Part shown: piece by piece, positions 1 through 6,412 of the stretch
How the letters are laid out: every line of letters starts with the position of its first letter
How positions within the stretch are numbered: the first letter of the stretch is position 1
Assembly (NCBI GenBank): GCA_031365465.1
Contig: JANLYD010000388.1
Coordinates: 1-12,485 of the forward strand
Length of the DNA: 12,485 nt
Source of the DNA: JABFRJ01 sp031365465
GTDB lineage: Bacteria > Pseudomonadota > Alphaproteobacteria > Rhizobiales > Hyphomicrobiaceae
Direction of reading: 5' to 3'
Program-made: the position numbers and the translations under genes
The notes under the pieces: generated by a model
Told to the model about the DNA's origin: nothing
Seen by the model: the letters and a program-made list of their open reading frames with translations, nothing else
Database searches by the model: none

Positions 1-99
1 GTCGAGCAGTATTTCCGCGCCAGCCCCAAGGTCGGCCGCAACGACCCTTGCCCCTGCGGGTCCGGCAAAAAGCATAAAAAGTGCTGTATAGCGGCGTGA
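1..99 (+). CDS. SEC-C zinc-motif protein, C-terminal end only
   Basis: Only the last 32 codons and the TGA are inside the window, and the frame is open to the left edge. The tail contains VGRNDPCPCGSGKKHKKCC, the SEC-C motif (Cys-x-Cys, eight residues, Cys-Cys) that binds one zinc ion. The motif ends SecA in many bacteria, where it contacts SecB and the ribosome, and also ends YecA/UPF0149-type and other small proteins. SecA usually finishes with Cys-His rather than the Cys-Cys-Ile-Ala-Ala seen here, so a YecA/UPF0149-like protein is somewhat more likely than SecA. The body of the protein is needed to decide. It converges on the minus-strand lipid operon and looks unrelated to it. Confidence 0.8.
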   Translation, partial: VEQYFRASPKVGRNDPCPCGSGKKHKKCCIAA

Positions 100-167
100 G
101 TTGATAAGGGTTGCAGATTGATCGGCGCGGCGCGCCACGCGGAGTTTCAAACGCGCACTAACCTGTA

Positions 168-193
168 AGGCCTCGCCGCCTTGGGCGGGGTCT
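168..193. terminator. Intergenic GC-rich hairpin, possible terminator
   Basis: A 10-bp stem (168-177 with 184-193, including two G-T wobbles) closes a six-base loop. It lies between two genes that converge from opposite strands, where a bidirectional terminator is expected. No run of T follows it on either strand, so it is not a classical intrinsic terminator. The rest of 100-245 holds nothing I recognise except the palindrome GGCGCGCC at 129-136. Confidence 0.35.
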
Positions 194-245
194 CACCTGC
201 GAGACGTTATTCGCTATCCCGTCACATAGCGCACGTTGAAATACG

Positions 246-1499
246 TCACAGCGGCTTGATCAAACGATAATGTCCGACCTGGACGGTGCCGCGTTCGAAC
301 CCGACCTGACAGTACACCAAGTAGTAATCCCACAGACGCCGGAATTGTTCATCGAAGCCGAGCTGTTGGATCTGCGGCCAAGCCGCGTGAAAATTCTCCC
401 GCCACGTCGACAAAGTCCGGGCATAAGACGCACCGAACATCTGCAGCGGTTCGAAACTAAGCGACGCAGCCTCCGCGTGGCGATGCATCGCGCCGTCTGT
501 TGGCAGCATGCCGCCGGGAAACACGTAGCGCTGAATGAAATCCGGATTGCGCCGGTAGTTTTCATAAAGGTCGCTGCGGATGGTAATTGCTTGAATGACA
601 GCTACGCCGCCAGGTTTCAATCGATCGGCCATGACCTTGAAGTATTGTGCCCAGTTTTCTTCGCCGACCGCCTCGATCATTTCAATAGACGCGATACGAT
701 CGTATTGCCCCTTTGTGTCGCGATAATCCTGCAACCGGATATTGACTTTATCGGTCAACCCGGCTGCCGATATGCGCTCAACCGATGCCTCGTACTGTTG
801 GCCGGAGATTGTAATACCGTCTACGAAAGCGCCGAGTTTTGCAGCGGCCTCGGCAAAACCGCCCCAACCACAGCCGATTTCAAGCACGCGGTGGCCCGAA
901 ACAAGCTGCAGCCCGTCCATCACGGCGTCGTATTTTGCGCTTTGTCCTTGATCGAGGGTCGAAAAGGGGGCCGGAAAGATCGCGCTGGAATATGTGAGCC
1001 CGTCATCGAGCCAAAGTTTATAGAATTCATTTCCGAGATCATAGTGTGCTGCGATGTTGCGGCGACTGCCGGAGCGCGTATTTGCGCGTAAGCGATGGTA
1101 AGCGCGATCGAACCATCCCGACTCGACAAACTCGACGGACGCTTTTGCCAACGATTGCTCGTTGTCGGCACAAAAATTAAGCACTGCGGACAGGTCATCG
1201 GTGGCGACGTCACCCGCGATAAAGCTCTCGGCGAACCCGAGTGGGCCGCGCACAGCCAATTTCCAGAACATATTATAATTCTTGAGAAGCAGCCGGGGTG
1301 AAAACTGATGAGGCCCCGCGCCAAACAATATCTGTCGCCCAGAAGGCAGGGCGACCGTCAGCGTTCCGACGCAAGCGGACTCAAGTCGTTTGGCCAGCAG
1401 ATCAACTACCATGCGGTCGGTTATTCGAGTTGCAAAATGCTTCCAGCCCGCTGAAGGCAAAGATATGTGTCGTGCCGCGGTCGGGTCATTCATTTGCAT
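246..1499 (-). CDS. cfa: Cyclopropane-synthase-family lipid methyltransferase
   Basis: This 417-aa protein belongs to the SAM-dependent cyclopropane/mycolic acid synthase family, which methylates double bonds of acyl chains in membrane phospholipids. The SAM site is VLEIGCGWGGF at 205-215, preceded by YDLGNEFYKLWLDDGLTYS (153-171). Against E. coli Cfa as I recall it, the bicarbonate-site residues align to Ser172 (Cys139 in E. coli), Glu276 (Glu239), Gln303 (His266), Ile305 (Ile268) and Tyr359 (Tyr317), so two of the five are replaced. This may indicate a methylated alkene rather than a cyclopropane product, as for the first enzyme (UfaM) of furan fatty acid synthesis. The gene is last in the operon. 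Its ATG at 1499 lies 14 bp inside the end of the DUF1365 gene, so translation is probably coupled. The family call is firm; the exact product is inference. Confidence 0.93.
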   Translation of the reverse strand: MQMNDPTAARHISLPSAGWKHFATRITDRMVVDLLAKRLESACVGTLTVALPSGRQILFGAGPHQFSPRLLLKNYNMFWKLAVRGPLGFAESFIAGDVATDDLSAVLNFCADNEQSLAKASVEFVESGWFDRAYHRLRANTRSGSRRNIAAHYDLGNEFYKLWLDDGLTYSSAIFPAPFSTLDQGQSAKYDAVMDGLQLVSGHRVLEIGCGWGGFAEAAAKLGAFVDGITISGQQYEASVERISAAGLTDKVNIRLQDYRDTKGQYDRIASIEMIEAVGEENWAQYFKVMADRLKPGGVAVIQAITIRSDLYENYRRNPDFIQRYVFPGGMLPTDGAMHRHAEAASLSFEPLQMFGASYARTLSTWRENFHAAWPQIQQLGFDEQFRRLWDYYLVYCQVGFERGTVQVGHYRLIKPL

Positions 1500-2304
1500 G
1501 TCGTGTGTCTCGGTTCACTGACGGGGCGACGGAATACGAAAAGCGCGGCGAGGTGTGGCGCGCCACGATCGGCACGCCCTTGAGCCAGAGACGGAAAGCT
1601 TCGAGGTGAATGCCGCCGATGATTTTTACGATCATCAGGGGGTGCCGCGCGAGCAAACGCGCGATAGTTCGTCGTGTCAGGGCCAACTTTCGAGCGCTAA
1701 ACGACGTCTTGAGCGTAAGACCGTCGGCATCACTGAAATCGACGCCGACTACGACGCGTTCGGATGGAGGACGGATGCGAAAGTCGTAACGTCCATTGGG
1801 GCTGGTGAATGGAGAAACATACATTTCCTTATTGCATGTCTGCAAAACCACGTCGCCACCGCCGGCCTCTACCGGAATGATGTAACTTTTGCGTTCGCCG
1901 ACCGTATTGCTGACCTCGTATATTATGACCGTCAGGTCGTGTGCGTCGTGACAGAAGTAAACGCTCAACGGGTTGAACACAAATCCGAGAATGCGAGGGT
2001 AACACAGCAGTTCGATGCGCATACCTGCCAGTCCGAAACCCGCTTCGCCCAACAGTTCTCTGATATGAGCCGCGACAGACAATCCGTTTCTCGCACCGTG
2101 ATCGCGATCATAGAAACCAAGAAGGTTGAATCGATTGCGCGAAAAAAATCCCAACGACTTATGGAGTTGGTCGATTTCATCGACGTCGAGGAGAAGGGCG
2201 AAAACCTTATAAGTGAACGAATGCGTCGCCGGCCGCAAGCGCGTATGGGAAACGCACCCATCGTAAGCCGATGACGTATATGGGGACCCGGGAATTTGGG
2301 TCAT
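1486..2304 (-). CDS. DUF1365 family protein
   Basis: This is a 272-aa, full-length DUF1365 protein. Family hallmarks are visible: a GCVSHTRLRPATHSFTY block (16-32) with His20 and His28, NPLSVYFCHD (111-120), EVSNTVGE (130-137), KEMYVSPF (159-166) and HLEAFRLWLKGV (233-244). I see no signal peptide or clear membrane span. DUF1365 genes are very often found between an FAD-dependent oxidoreductase and a Cfa-like methyltransferase, exactly as here. In R. sphaeroides, products of the equivalent RpoE-controlled genes are needed for furan fatty acid formation, and a member of this set is thought to act at the oxygen-insertion step (UfaO). Which gene does which step I state from memory. The ATG at 2304 overlaps the upstream stop as ATGA, and the end overlaps the methyltransferase gene by 14 bp. 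Catalytic residues are unknown; the conserved His/Cys/Asp positions are candidates for metal binding. Confidence 0.9.
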   Translation of the reverse strand: MTQIPGSPYTSSAYDGCVSHTRLRPATHSFTYKVFALLLDVDEIDQLHKSLGFFSRNRFNLLGFYDRDHGARNGLSVAAHIRELLGEAGFGLAGMRIELLCYPRILGFVFNPLSVYFCHDAHDLTVIIYEVSNTVGERKSYIIPVEAGGGDVVLQTCNKEMYVSPFTSPNGRYDFRIRPPSERVVVGVDFSDADGLTLKTSFSARKLALTRRTIARLLARHPLMIVKIIGGIHLEAFRLWLKGVPIVARHTSPRFSYSVAPSVNRDTRHANE

Positions 2305-3644
2305 TCGGCAGGCTCCAATTCAGGCTTGGGCGCAAAATGGCCGGCCTGCACATAAATGCGCCCATTGGCATTTTCCACGGACCAGGGACGATGCGGACTG
2401 CCTATCGCCTCCGCAGCGACAAGACCGGCCTGCAGACCATCTTCGTGGAAACCGTAGCCAAAGTAACTACCGCAGAACCACGTGCGCCGTTGGCCCTGCA
2501 GTTTCCATAACTGGCTCTGCGCAGCCATAGCAGCCAAATCGAACGTCGGGTGCCGATAATCAAAACTTGCGACGACCGACGCCGCAGCCAATTCCTTGTG
2601 CGGATTTATCGTCACAAATATATTGCTTGAAGTTTTCAGGGGTTGCAGCTTATTCATCCAGTATGTGAGTGAAAGTGGCTCGTTCTGCGTTGCAGTTCCG
2701 AGATAATTCCAACTCGACCACAGCCGTCGACGTTTCGGCATCAGAGCTGCATCGGTATGGAGCACGGCGCGGTTGGCCGAGTAGGAAAACGCCTGCAAAA
2801 TCGATTGCTCGTTTTCGTCGGGATCACCGAGCAATGCCAACGCATCGTCGGCATGCGTAGCGACGACGCAACCGTCGAAGTGTTCCCTGCCCGTGAAGTG
2901 ATTGACGATTACTCCGTCTGTCTTGCGGATGATGGATGTGACAGCAGATTTTTGTTCAACGCGTACATTCATCGTCGCGCACATGCGGCTTACGTAGCTC
3001 CGGCTCCCTCCAACGACGGTGCGCCATTGCGGTCTGTTGTTGACTTGTAGCAAGCCGTGATTGTCGAAAAACCGCACAAATGACACAACCGGAAACCGGA
3101 GCACGTCGTGTGATGGGGTTGACCAAATCGCGGCGGCCATTGGAAGGATGTGGTGATTTATGAATGCTGTGGAATATTGGTTAGACGTCAGATAGTCCCC
3201 TAGCGTTTGTCCGGCGGCTGCGGGGTTATTCAGTACGTCGCGCGCGTCGCGAAAAAATCGCCTGATGTCGGCAATCATGCGCCAATGGCCGGGATTGGCA
3301 ATGTTGGAAATTTGCCCGAACAGACCGCTCAGTCCCTCACCGGAGTATTCGTAACCACCATCGGACAGGGACACTGCGAAGCCCATGTCGGTTGCAACCG
3401 TTGGGACGTCCAGATGCTCGAACAGCGCGATCAGGTTTGGGTAGCTCGCCATGTTATAGACGATAAAGCCGGTATCCACAGCTACGCTGCCGTCCGGCGT
3501 CATGACATCGACCGTGTTGGAATGACCGCCCAATCGACCGTCACATTCAAATAGCGTAACCGCGTGGTTCTTGGACAGTAACCAAGCAGCGGCGAGACCC
3601 GAGATCCCGCTGCCAACGACCGCGATGGATGGAAAGCGCGTCAT
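2301..3644 (-). CDS. FAD-dependent oxidoreductase / lipid desaturase
   Basis: This FAD-binding amine-oxidase/phytoene-desaturase-like protein has 447 aa from the ATG at 3644. The Rossmann motif is VVGSGISGLAAAWLL near the N-terminus, followed by FECDGRLGGHSNTVD (glutamate for the FAD ribose, then the GG doublet). The C-terminal FAD contact is WFCGSYFGYGFHEDGLQAG. Homologues annotated as NAD/FAD-binding or cyclopropane fatty-acid synthesis proteins sit beside DUF1365 and Cfa genes. The best candidate role is acyl-chain desaturation on phospholipid (UfaD-like), giving the conjugated methyl-diene intermediate of furan fatty acids; this is inference. An in-frame TTG at 3674 would add 10 residues with no sign of homology, so I prefer ATG 3644. 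Neither start has a good Shine-Dalgarno. The ATG overlaps the stop of an 18-codon upstream frame as ATGA. It is the first large gene of the operon, behind a TGATCC promoter at 3704-3731. Confidence 0.92.
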   Translation of the reverse strand: MTRFPSIAVVGSGISGLAAAWLLSKNHAVTLFECDGRLGGHSNTVDVMTPDGSVAVDTGFIVYNMASYPNLIALFEHLDVPTVATDMGFAVSLSDGGYEYSGEGLSGLFGQISNIANPGHWRMIADIRRFFRDARDVLNNPAAAGQTLGDYLTSNQYSTAFINHHILPMAAAIWSTPSHDVLRFPVVSFVRFFDNHGLLQVNNRPQWRTVVGGSRSYVSRMCATMNVRVEQKSAVTSIIRKTDGVIVNHFTGREHFDGCVVATHADDALALLGDPDENEQSILQAFSYSANRAVLHTDAALMPKRRRLWSSWNYLGTATQNEPLSLTYWMNKLQPLKTSSNIFVTINPHKELAAASVVASFDYRHPTFDLAAMAAQSQLWKLQGQRRTWFCGSYFGYGFHEDGLQAGLVAAEAIGSPHRPWSVENANGRIYVQAGHFAPKPELEPAE

Positions 3645-3697
3645 GCGAGCGTTGGCCGAATGTTGTGGCGGCAAAGTGCGTGCAGGGGTATTTTCAT
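3641..3697 (-). CDS. Possible leaderless leader peptide (18 aa)
   Basis: The frame MKIPLHALCRHNIRPTLA starts at an ATG (3697) six bases after the predicted -10 element and ends in a TGA that overlaps the ATG of the FAD oxidoreductase (3641-3644). If transcription starts about 7 nt after the -10, this ATG is at the very 5' end of the mRNA and would be read leaderless, feeding ribosomes to the next gene, which lacks its own Shine-Dalgarno. The geometry is seen directly; expression is inference, and a chance short frame is possible. Confidence 0.27.
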   Translation of the reverse strand: MKIPLHALCRHNIRPTLA

Positions 3698-3703
3698 GGT
3701 CGG

Positions 3704-3731
3704 ATAACGCCGCTCGCTGTGGGTCGGATCA
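3704..3731 (-). promoter_or_regulatory. ECF sigma (RpoE-type) promoter for the lipid operon
   Basis: Read on the minus strand: -35 TGATCC (3731-3726), a 16-nt spacer, and -10-like CGTTAT (3709-3704). TGATC is the -35 core known for promoters of R. sphaeroides RpoE. The same layout recurs on the opposite strand at 3743-3770, with 11 bp between the two -35 elements, so both divergent operons should answer to the sigma factor encoded next door. Confidence 0.65.
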
Positions 3732-3742
3732 CTCAGGCGAGG

Positions 3743-3770
3743 TGATCTGTTCGACGTCGGCTGACGTTTG
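3743..3770 (+). promoter_or_regulatory. ECF sigma autoregulatory promoter for rpoE-chrR
   Basis: Plus strand: -35 TGATCT (3743-3748), a 16-nt spacer, and -10-like CGTTTG (3765-3770). It has the same spacing and the same cores as the divergent promoter at 3704-3731. It would make the sigma/anti-sigma operon autoregulated, as for R. sphaeroides rpoE-chrR. The expected transcription start is about 3777, which is also an in-frame ATG for the sigma gene. Confidence 0.65.
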
Positions 3771-3902
3771 CGTTCCATGATCGATACGTTCTCACAGGCT
3801 AAGCTGACTTGCGCCGACGTGCGGGTACTCACCGCCGTTGGGGCTGCATTCGGTCACACGGGGCTGGGACATATCGTGTCGAAAGGCGTGGTAGATATTC
3901 GA

Positions 3903-4457
3903 ATGCAAGACCGAAGGCAGCACTTTGCCGACCTGATTATTGCCGTGGCGCGTCAGGATAAGGCCGCTTTCGCGGAACTGTTCACCTATTTCGCCCCCCG
4001 CATAAAGGCGATGATGTTGAGAGTGGGCGCAACCGAACAGCGGGCAGAAGATGTCGCGCAGGACGCCATGCTGTTGGTTTGGCGCAAAGCACCCTTGTTC
4101 GACGCCGCGCGTGCAGGGCCGTCGGCCTGGATCTTCACGATCGCGAAAAACGCTCGGATCGATATGTTGAGGCGCGAGCGACGAACCGAACGTATGGCCG
4201 CTGAGTTCGGCCGGGAACCAGAACCAGATGCGACGCTTTCCGACGCCGACATCATCACGGCCGAGTCGGAACAGTTGGCCCGTCAGTGCCTGTCTCGTTT
4301 GAGCCCAGAGCAACAACGCGTTGTGACGCTTTCTTTCTTCGAGGGAAAGGCACATCCGGAGATCGCTGAAGCGTTGGGTATTCCGCTCGGAACGGTGAAG
4401 TCTCGACTGCGGCTAGCCCTGAAACATCTCAAAACCATGCTTGAAGACACGCAATGA
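3903..4457 (+). CDS. rpoE: ECF RNA polymerase sigma factor (RpoE/ECF11-like)
   Basis: This sigma-70 family ECF factor directs RNA polymerase to stress promoters. Region 2 runs from AFAELFTYFAPRIKAMML through the QRAEDVAQDAMLLVWRKAP block to SAWIFTIAKNARIDMLRRE. Region 4 is LSPEQQRVVTLSFFEGKAHPEIAEALG followed by the recognition helix region GIPLGTVKSRLRLAL. Its partner chrR overlaps by 4 bp (ATGA), which identifies it as an ECF11-type RpoE. The start is uncertain. ATG 3903 gives 184 aa, the usual family size, but has no close Shine-Dalgarno. GTG 3876 has a purine stretch upstream. ATG 3777 lies where the transcript should begin and would add 42 residues as a leaderless start. A TTG at 3768 falls inside the -10 element and is excluded. 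By analogy with R. sphaeroides it should respond to singlet oxygen and similar oxidants. Confidence 0.93.
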   Translation: MQDRRQHFADLIIAVARQDKAAFAELFTYFAPRIKAMMLRVGATEQRAEDVAQDAMLLVWRKAPLFDAARAGPSAWIFTIAKNARIDMLRRERRTERMAAEFGREPEPDATLSDADIITAESEQLARQCLSRLSPEQQRVVTLSFFEGKAHPEIAEALGIPLGTVKSRLRLALKHLKTMLEDTQ

Positions 4458-5089
4458 CAATCACACAACATCCGACCGACGAGACACTCGCGGATTATGC
4501 GGCCGGGCACCTCGACGAGGGGCGCTGCATGGTGATTGCTGCGCATGTCGACGTCTGTGCGAAGTGCCGGCGATGGGAGGCGCACCTGCGAACCCTCGGC
4601 GGCCTTTTACTCGCTGATGCAGAGCCGGCCGCACTGTCCGCTGGCGCGTTGCAAAAAGCACTGGCCATGCTGGCGACGGATGGCACTGCCATGCAGCAGG
4701 AGCTGATGCCAAGCGAAACCAACCAGCGTTTCTCATCTCGGAACTACGCGGACGGAAGATGGAAATGGATGGGACCGGGTGTCAGGTGGCAGCCGATAAG
4801 TGCGCCGAATGACGACAGCGCTCGGGTGTTTTTGCTCAAAGCAGCACCGGGAACGCGGATGCCCCATCACACTCATACCGGCACCGAACTTACCCTGGTT
4901 TTGTCTGGAGCGTTTTCGCATGTGGGCGGACGTTATGGGCCCGGCGACCTGGATGAAGCAGACGGAAGCATCGAACATCAGCCCATTGTCGAGTTGGGTG
5001 AGGATTGCATTTGCTTGGTGGCAATGGATGGCAACTTGCGGCTGCTCGGGTTTGTTGGTCGCATGCTGCAGCCGTTCGTTCGATTGTGA
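4454..5089 (+). CDS. chrR: ChrR-type zinc anti-sigma factor with cupin domain
   Basis: This 211-aa anti-sigma factor binds the sigma factor in the cytoplasm and releases it on singlet oxygen or organic peroxide stress. The N-terminal zinc anti-sigma domain has His6, His31, Cys35 and Cys38 (HVDVCAKC), the same positions as the zinc ligands of R. sphaeroides ChrR. A linker rich in Ala/Leu (about 50-80) leads to a C-terminal cupin domain with His139, His141, Glu145 and His175, matching the second metal site of ChrR with a shift of two residues. The cupin domain is what senses the oxidant in the model system. The gene starts within the sigma gene's stop (ATGA at 4454-4457), so 1:1 coupled synthesis is likely. 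It is intact, with no key residue missing. Confidence 0.94.
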   Translation: MTITQHPTDETLADYAAGHLDEGRCMVIAAHVDVCAKCRRWEAHLRTLGGLLLADAEPAALSAGALQKALAMLATDGTAMQQELMPSETNQRFSSRNYADGRWKWMGPGVRWQPISAPNDDSARVFLLKAAPGTRMPHHTHTGTELTLVLSGAFSHVGGRYGPGDLDEADGSIEHQPIVELGEDCICLVAMDGNLRLLGFVGRMLQPFVRL

Positions 5090-5098
5090 GTTGAAGGC

Positions 5099-5953
5099 AT
5101 GACGCTACGCCTTCTGGTCGAAGCGATGATGCTGCAGTGGCTTGCGCTGGCGTTTGTCATGTTGGTGGCGTGGTTTGCGTGGCGACATACGAACAAGTCT
5201 GGCTGGATCGATACGGGATGGACGCTGGCGGTCGGACTCGTCGGGGTGCCGTCGGCATTAATATCGGTCAGCCCCGGCGAAAATAGCAACAGACGATTTC
5301 TGGTGGCGGCACTTGTCGCGTGTTGGTCGCTGCGGCTGGGTTGGCATCTTGCGCGGCGGACGTGGCATGGCGCGGATGACGCAAGATACGCGGCCCTGAT
5401 CAGCGGCTGGGGTGCGCAAGCGCCGATGCAGATGTTGCGGTTCGCGGAAATTCAGGCGCTGGCAGCGATCCCGCTAACTGTGACGATTTTTGTCGCGGCA
5501 CATATTCCAGTCCCTGGACTCACGTTGTTTGATTGGCTGGGTGTCTCGACTTTGGTGTGTGCGATTGCAGGAGAGGCGATAGCCGATGAGCAGCTCCGCA
5601 GATGCAGCGCAGATCCGAGCATGAAGGGTCAAGTGTGTGATCGCGGCCTTTGGGCGTGGTCGCGACATCCGAATTATTTCTTCCAGTGGCTCGGATGGTT
5701 GTCTTATCCGGTGATCGCGCTTCCCTCGATTGTGATCTTTCCGTGGGCGTTGGCGACGCTGTCGGCGGCGTTGTGGATGTACTGGCTGCTGGTTCATGTC
5801 TCAGGAGTGCCGCCGCTGGAACAGCACATGGTGAGGTCGCGTGGCGAAGCCTTCCGCGACTATCAGCGCCGCACAAATGCATTCTTTCCGGGCCCAACAC
5901 GTCGTGAGCCACACATCAATTCAAGTTCAGCCACAGGAAGGAAACTGCGATGA
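5099..5953 (+). CDS. DUF1295 membrane protein (steroid-reductase-like fold)
   Basis: This 284-aa polytopic membrane protein has several hydrophobic spans (about 12-28, 38-58, 66-84, 118-138, 142-162, 195-235). The family hallmarks are SGWIDTGWTLAVG (34-46) and DRGLWAWSRHPNYFFQWLGW (181-200), typical of DUF1295, related to the steroid 5-alpha-reductase/isoprenylcysteine methyltransferase fold. Members are thought to act on lipid substrates, some as NADPH-dependent reductases, but the reaction here is unknown. It begins 9 bp after chrR with a GAAGG Shine-Dalgarno and overlaps the next gene by 4 bp, so it belongs to the sigma operon and should be induced with it. A role in membrane lipid repair or modification is inference from the shared operon. 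Confidence 0.88.
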   Translation: MTLRLLVEAMMLQWLALAFVMLVAWFAWRHTNKSGWIDTGWTLAVGLVGVPSALISVSPGENSNRRFLVAALVACWSLRLGWHLARRTWHGADDARYAALISGWGAQAPMQMLRFAEIQALAAIPLTVTIFVAAHIPVPGLTLFDWLGVSTLVCAIAGEAIADEQLRRCSADPSMKGQVCDRGLWAWSRHPNYFFQWLGWLSYPVIALPSIVIFPWALATLSAALWMYWLLVHVSGVPPLEQHMVRSRGEAFRDYQRRTNAFFPGPTRREPHINSSSATGRKLR

Positions 5954-6348
5954 AATATTTTGTGCCCTACGTTGCCTCGCTGATCTTGTTCGTCGGGATC
6001 GATCTCATCTGGCTCGGCTTCATCGCCAAGGATACCTATCGCGCGGAGATGGGATCGCTGATAACCGACAATTTCAACGGTTGGGCTGCTGGGGCGTTTT
6101 ACCTGTTGTATCCGGTGGGCATGGTGTTGTTTGCGGTCGCGCCGTCGTTGGAAACGGGAACCTGGAAGGACGCGCTGTTGTGGGGCGGGCTATTCGGTTT
6201 TTTCGCATATGCAACCTACGACCTGAGCAATCTAGCGGTTTTGCGGGGATGGCCGGTGCGGCTGACTTTCATCGATCTGGCGTGGGGTACGTGTTTGACG
6301 GGCGTGGCGGCTGCATTGGCACACGTGGCCACGCGATTGGTTCGATAG
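5950..6348 (+). CDS. DUF2177 small membrane protein
   Basis: This 132-aa protein has about four membrane spans (residues 4-24, 44-64, 74-94, 106-128). It matches DUF2177 by the N-terminal FVGIDLIWLGFIAKDTYR, the central GGLFGFFAYATYDLSNLAVL and the WPVRLTFIDLAWGTCLTG segment. Function is unknown. A strong Shine-Dalgarno AGGAAGG (5935-5941) precedes the ATG, which also overlaps the DUF1295 stop. It is last in the sigma operon. I recall genes of this type being near RpoE/ChrR systems elsewhere, which would support a part in the same response. The short gap 6349-6412 to the convergent phnE holds no clear terminator. Confidence 0.88.
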   Translation: MKYFVPYVASLILFVGIDLIWLGFIAKDTYRAEMGSLITDNFNGWAAGAFYLLYPVGMVLFAVAPSLETGTWKDALLWGGLFGFFAYATYDLSNLAVLRGWPVRLTFIDLAWGTCLTGVAAALAHVATRLVR

Positions 6349-6412
6349 CAGCCGACGGGGAAACGCGACTTCCAGGCTTCGCTCATGATGCTTTGCGACA
6401 CTTATCGGCAAT

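Noticed and set aside
129..136. GGCGCGCC palindrome in the first intergenic region, considered as an operator.
   Set aside because: A short GC-only palindrome is expected in GC-rich DNA, and there is no promoter or regulator gene next to it.
270..1091. A 273-codon plus-strand open frame opposite cfa.
   Set aside because: It is antisense to a clearly conserved methyltransferase, with no recognisable domain and no ribosome site.
3778..3805. A second plus-strand TGATC element (TGATCG, 16 nt, TAAGCT) just downstream of the sigma promoter.
   Set aside because: It shares the -35 core but not the CGTT -10 seen in the two divergent promoters, and it lies after the predicted transcript start. It could be a minor promoter, but chance is as likely.
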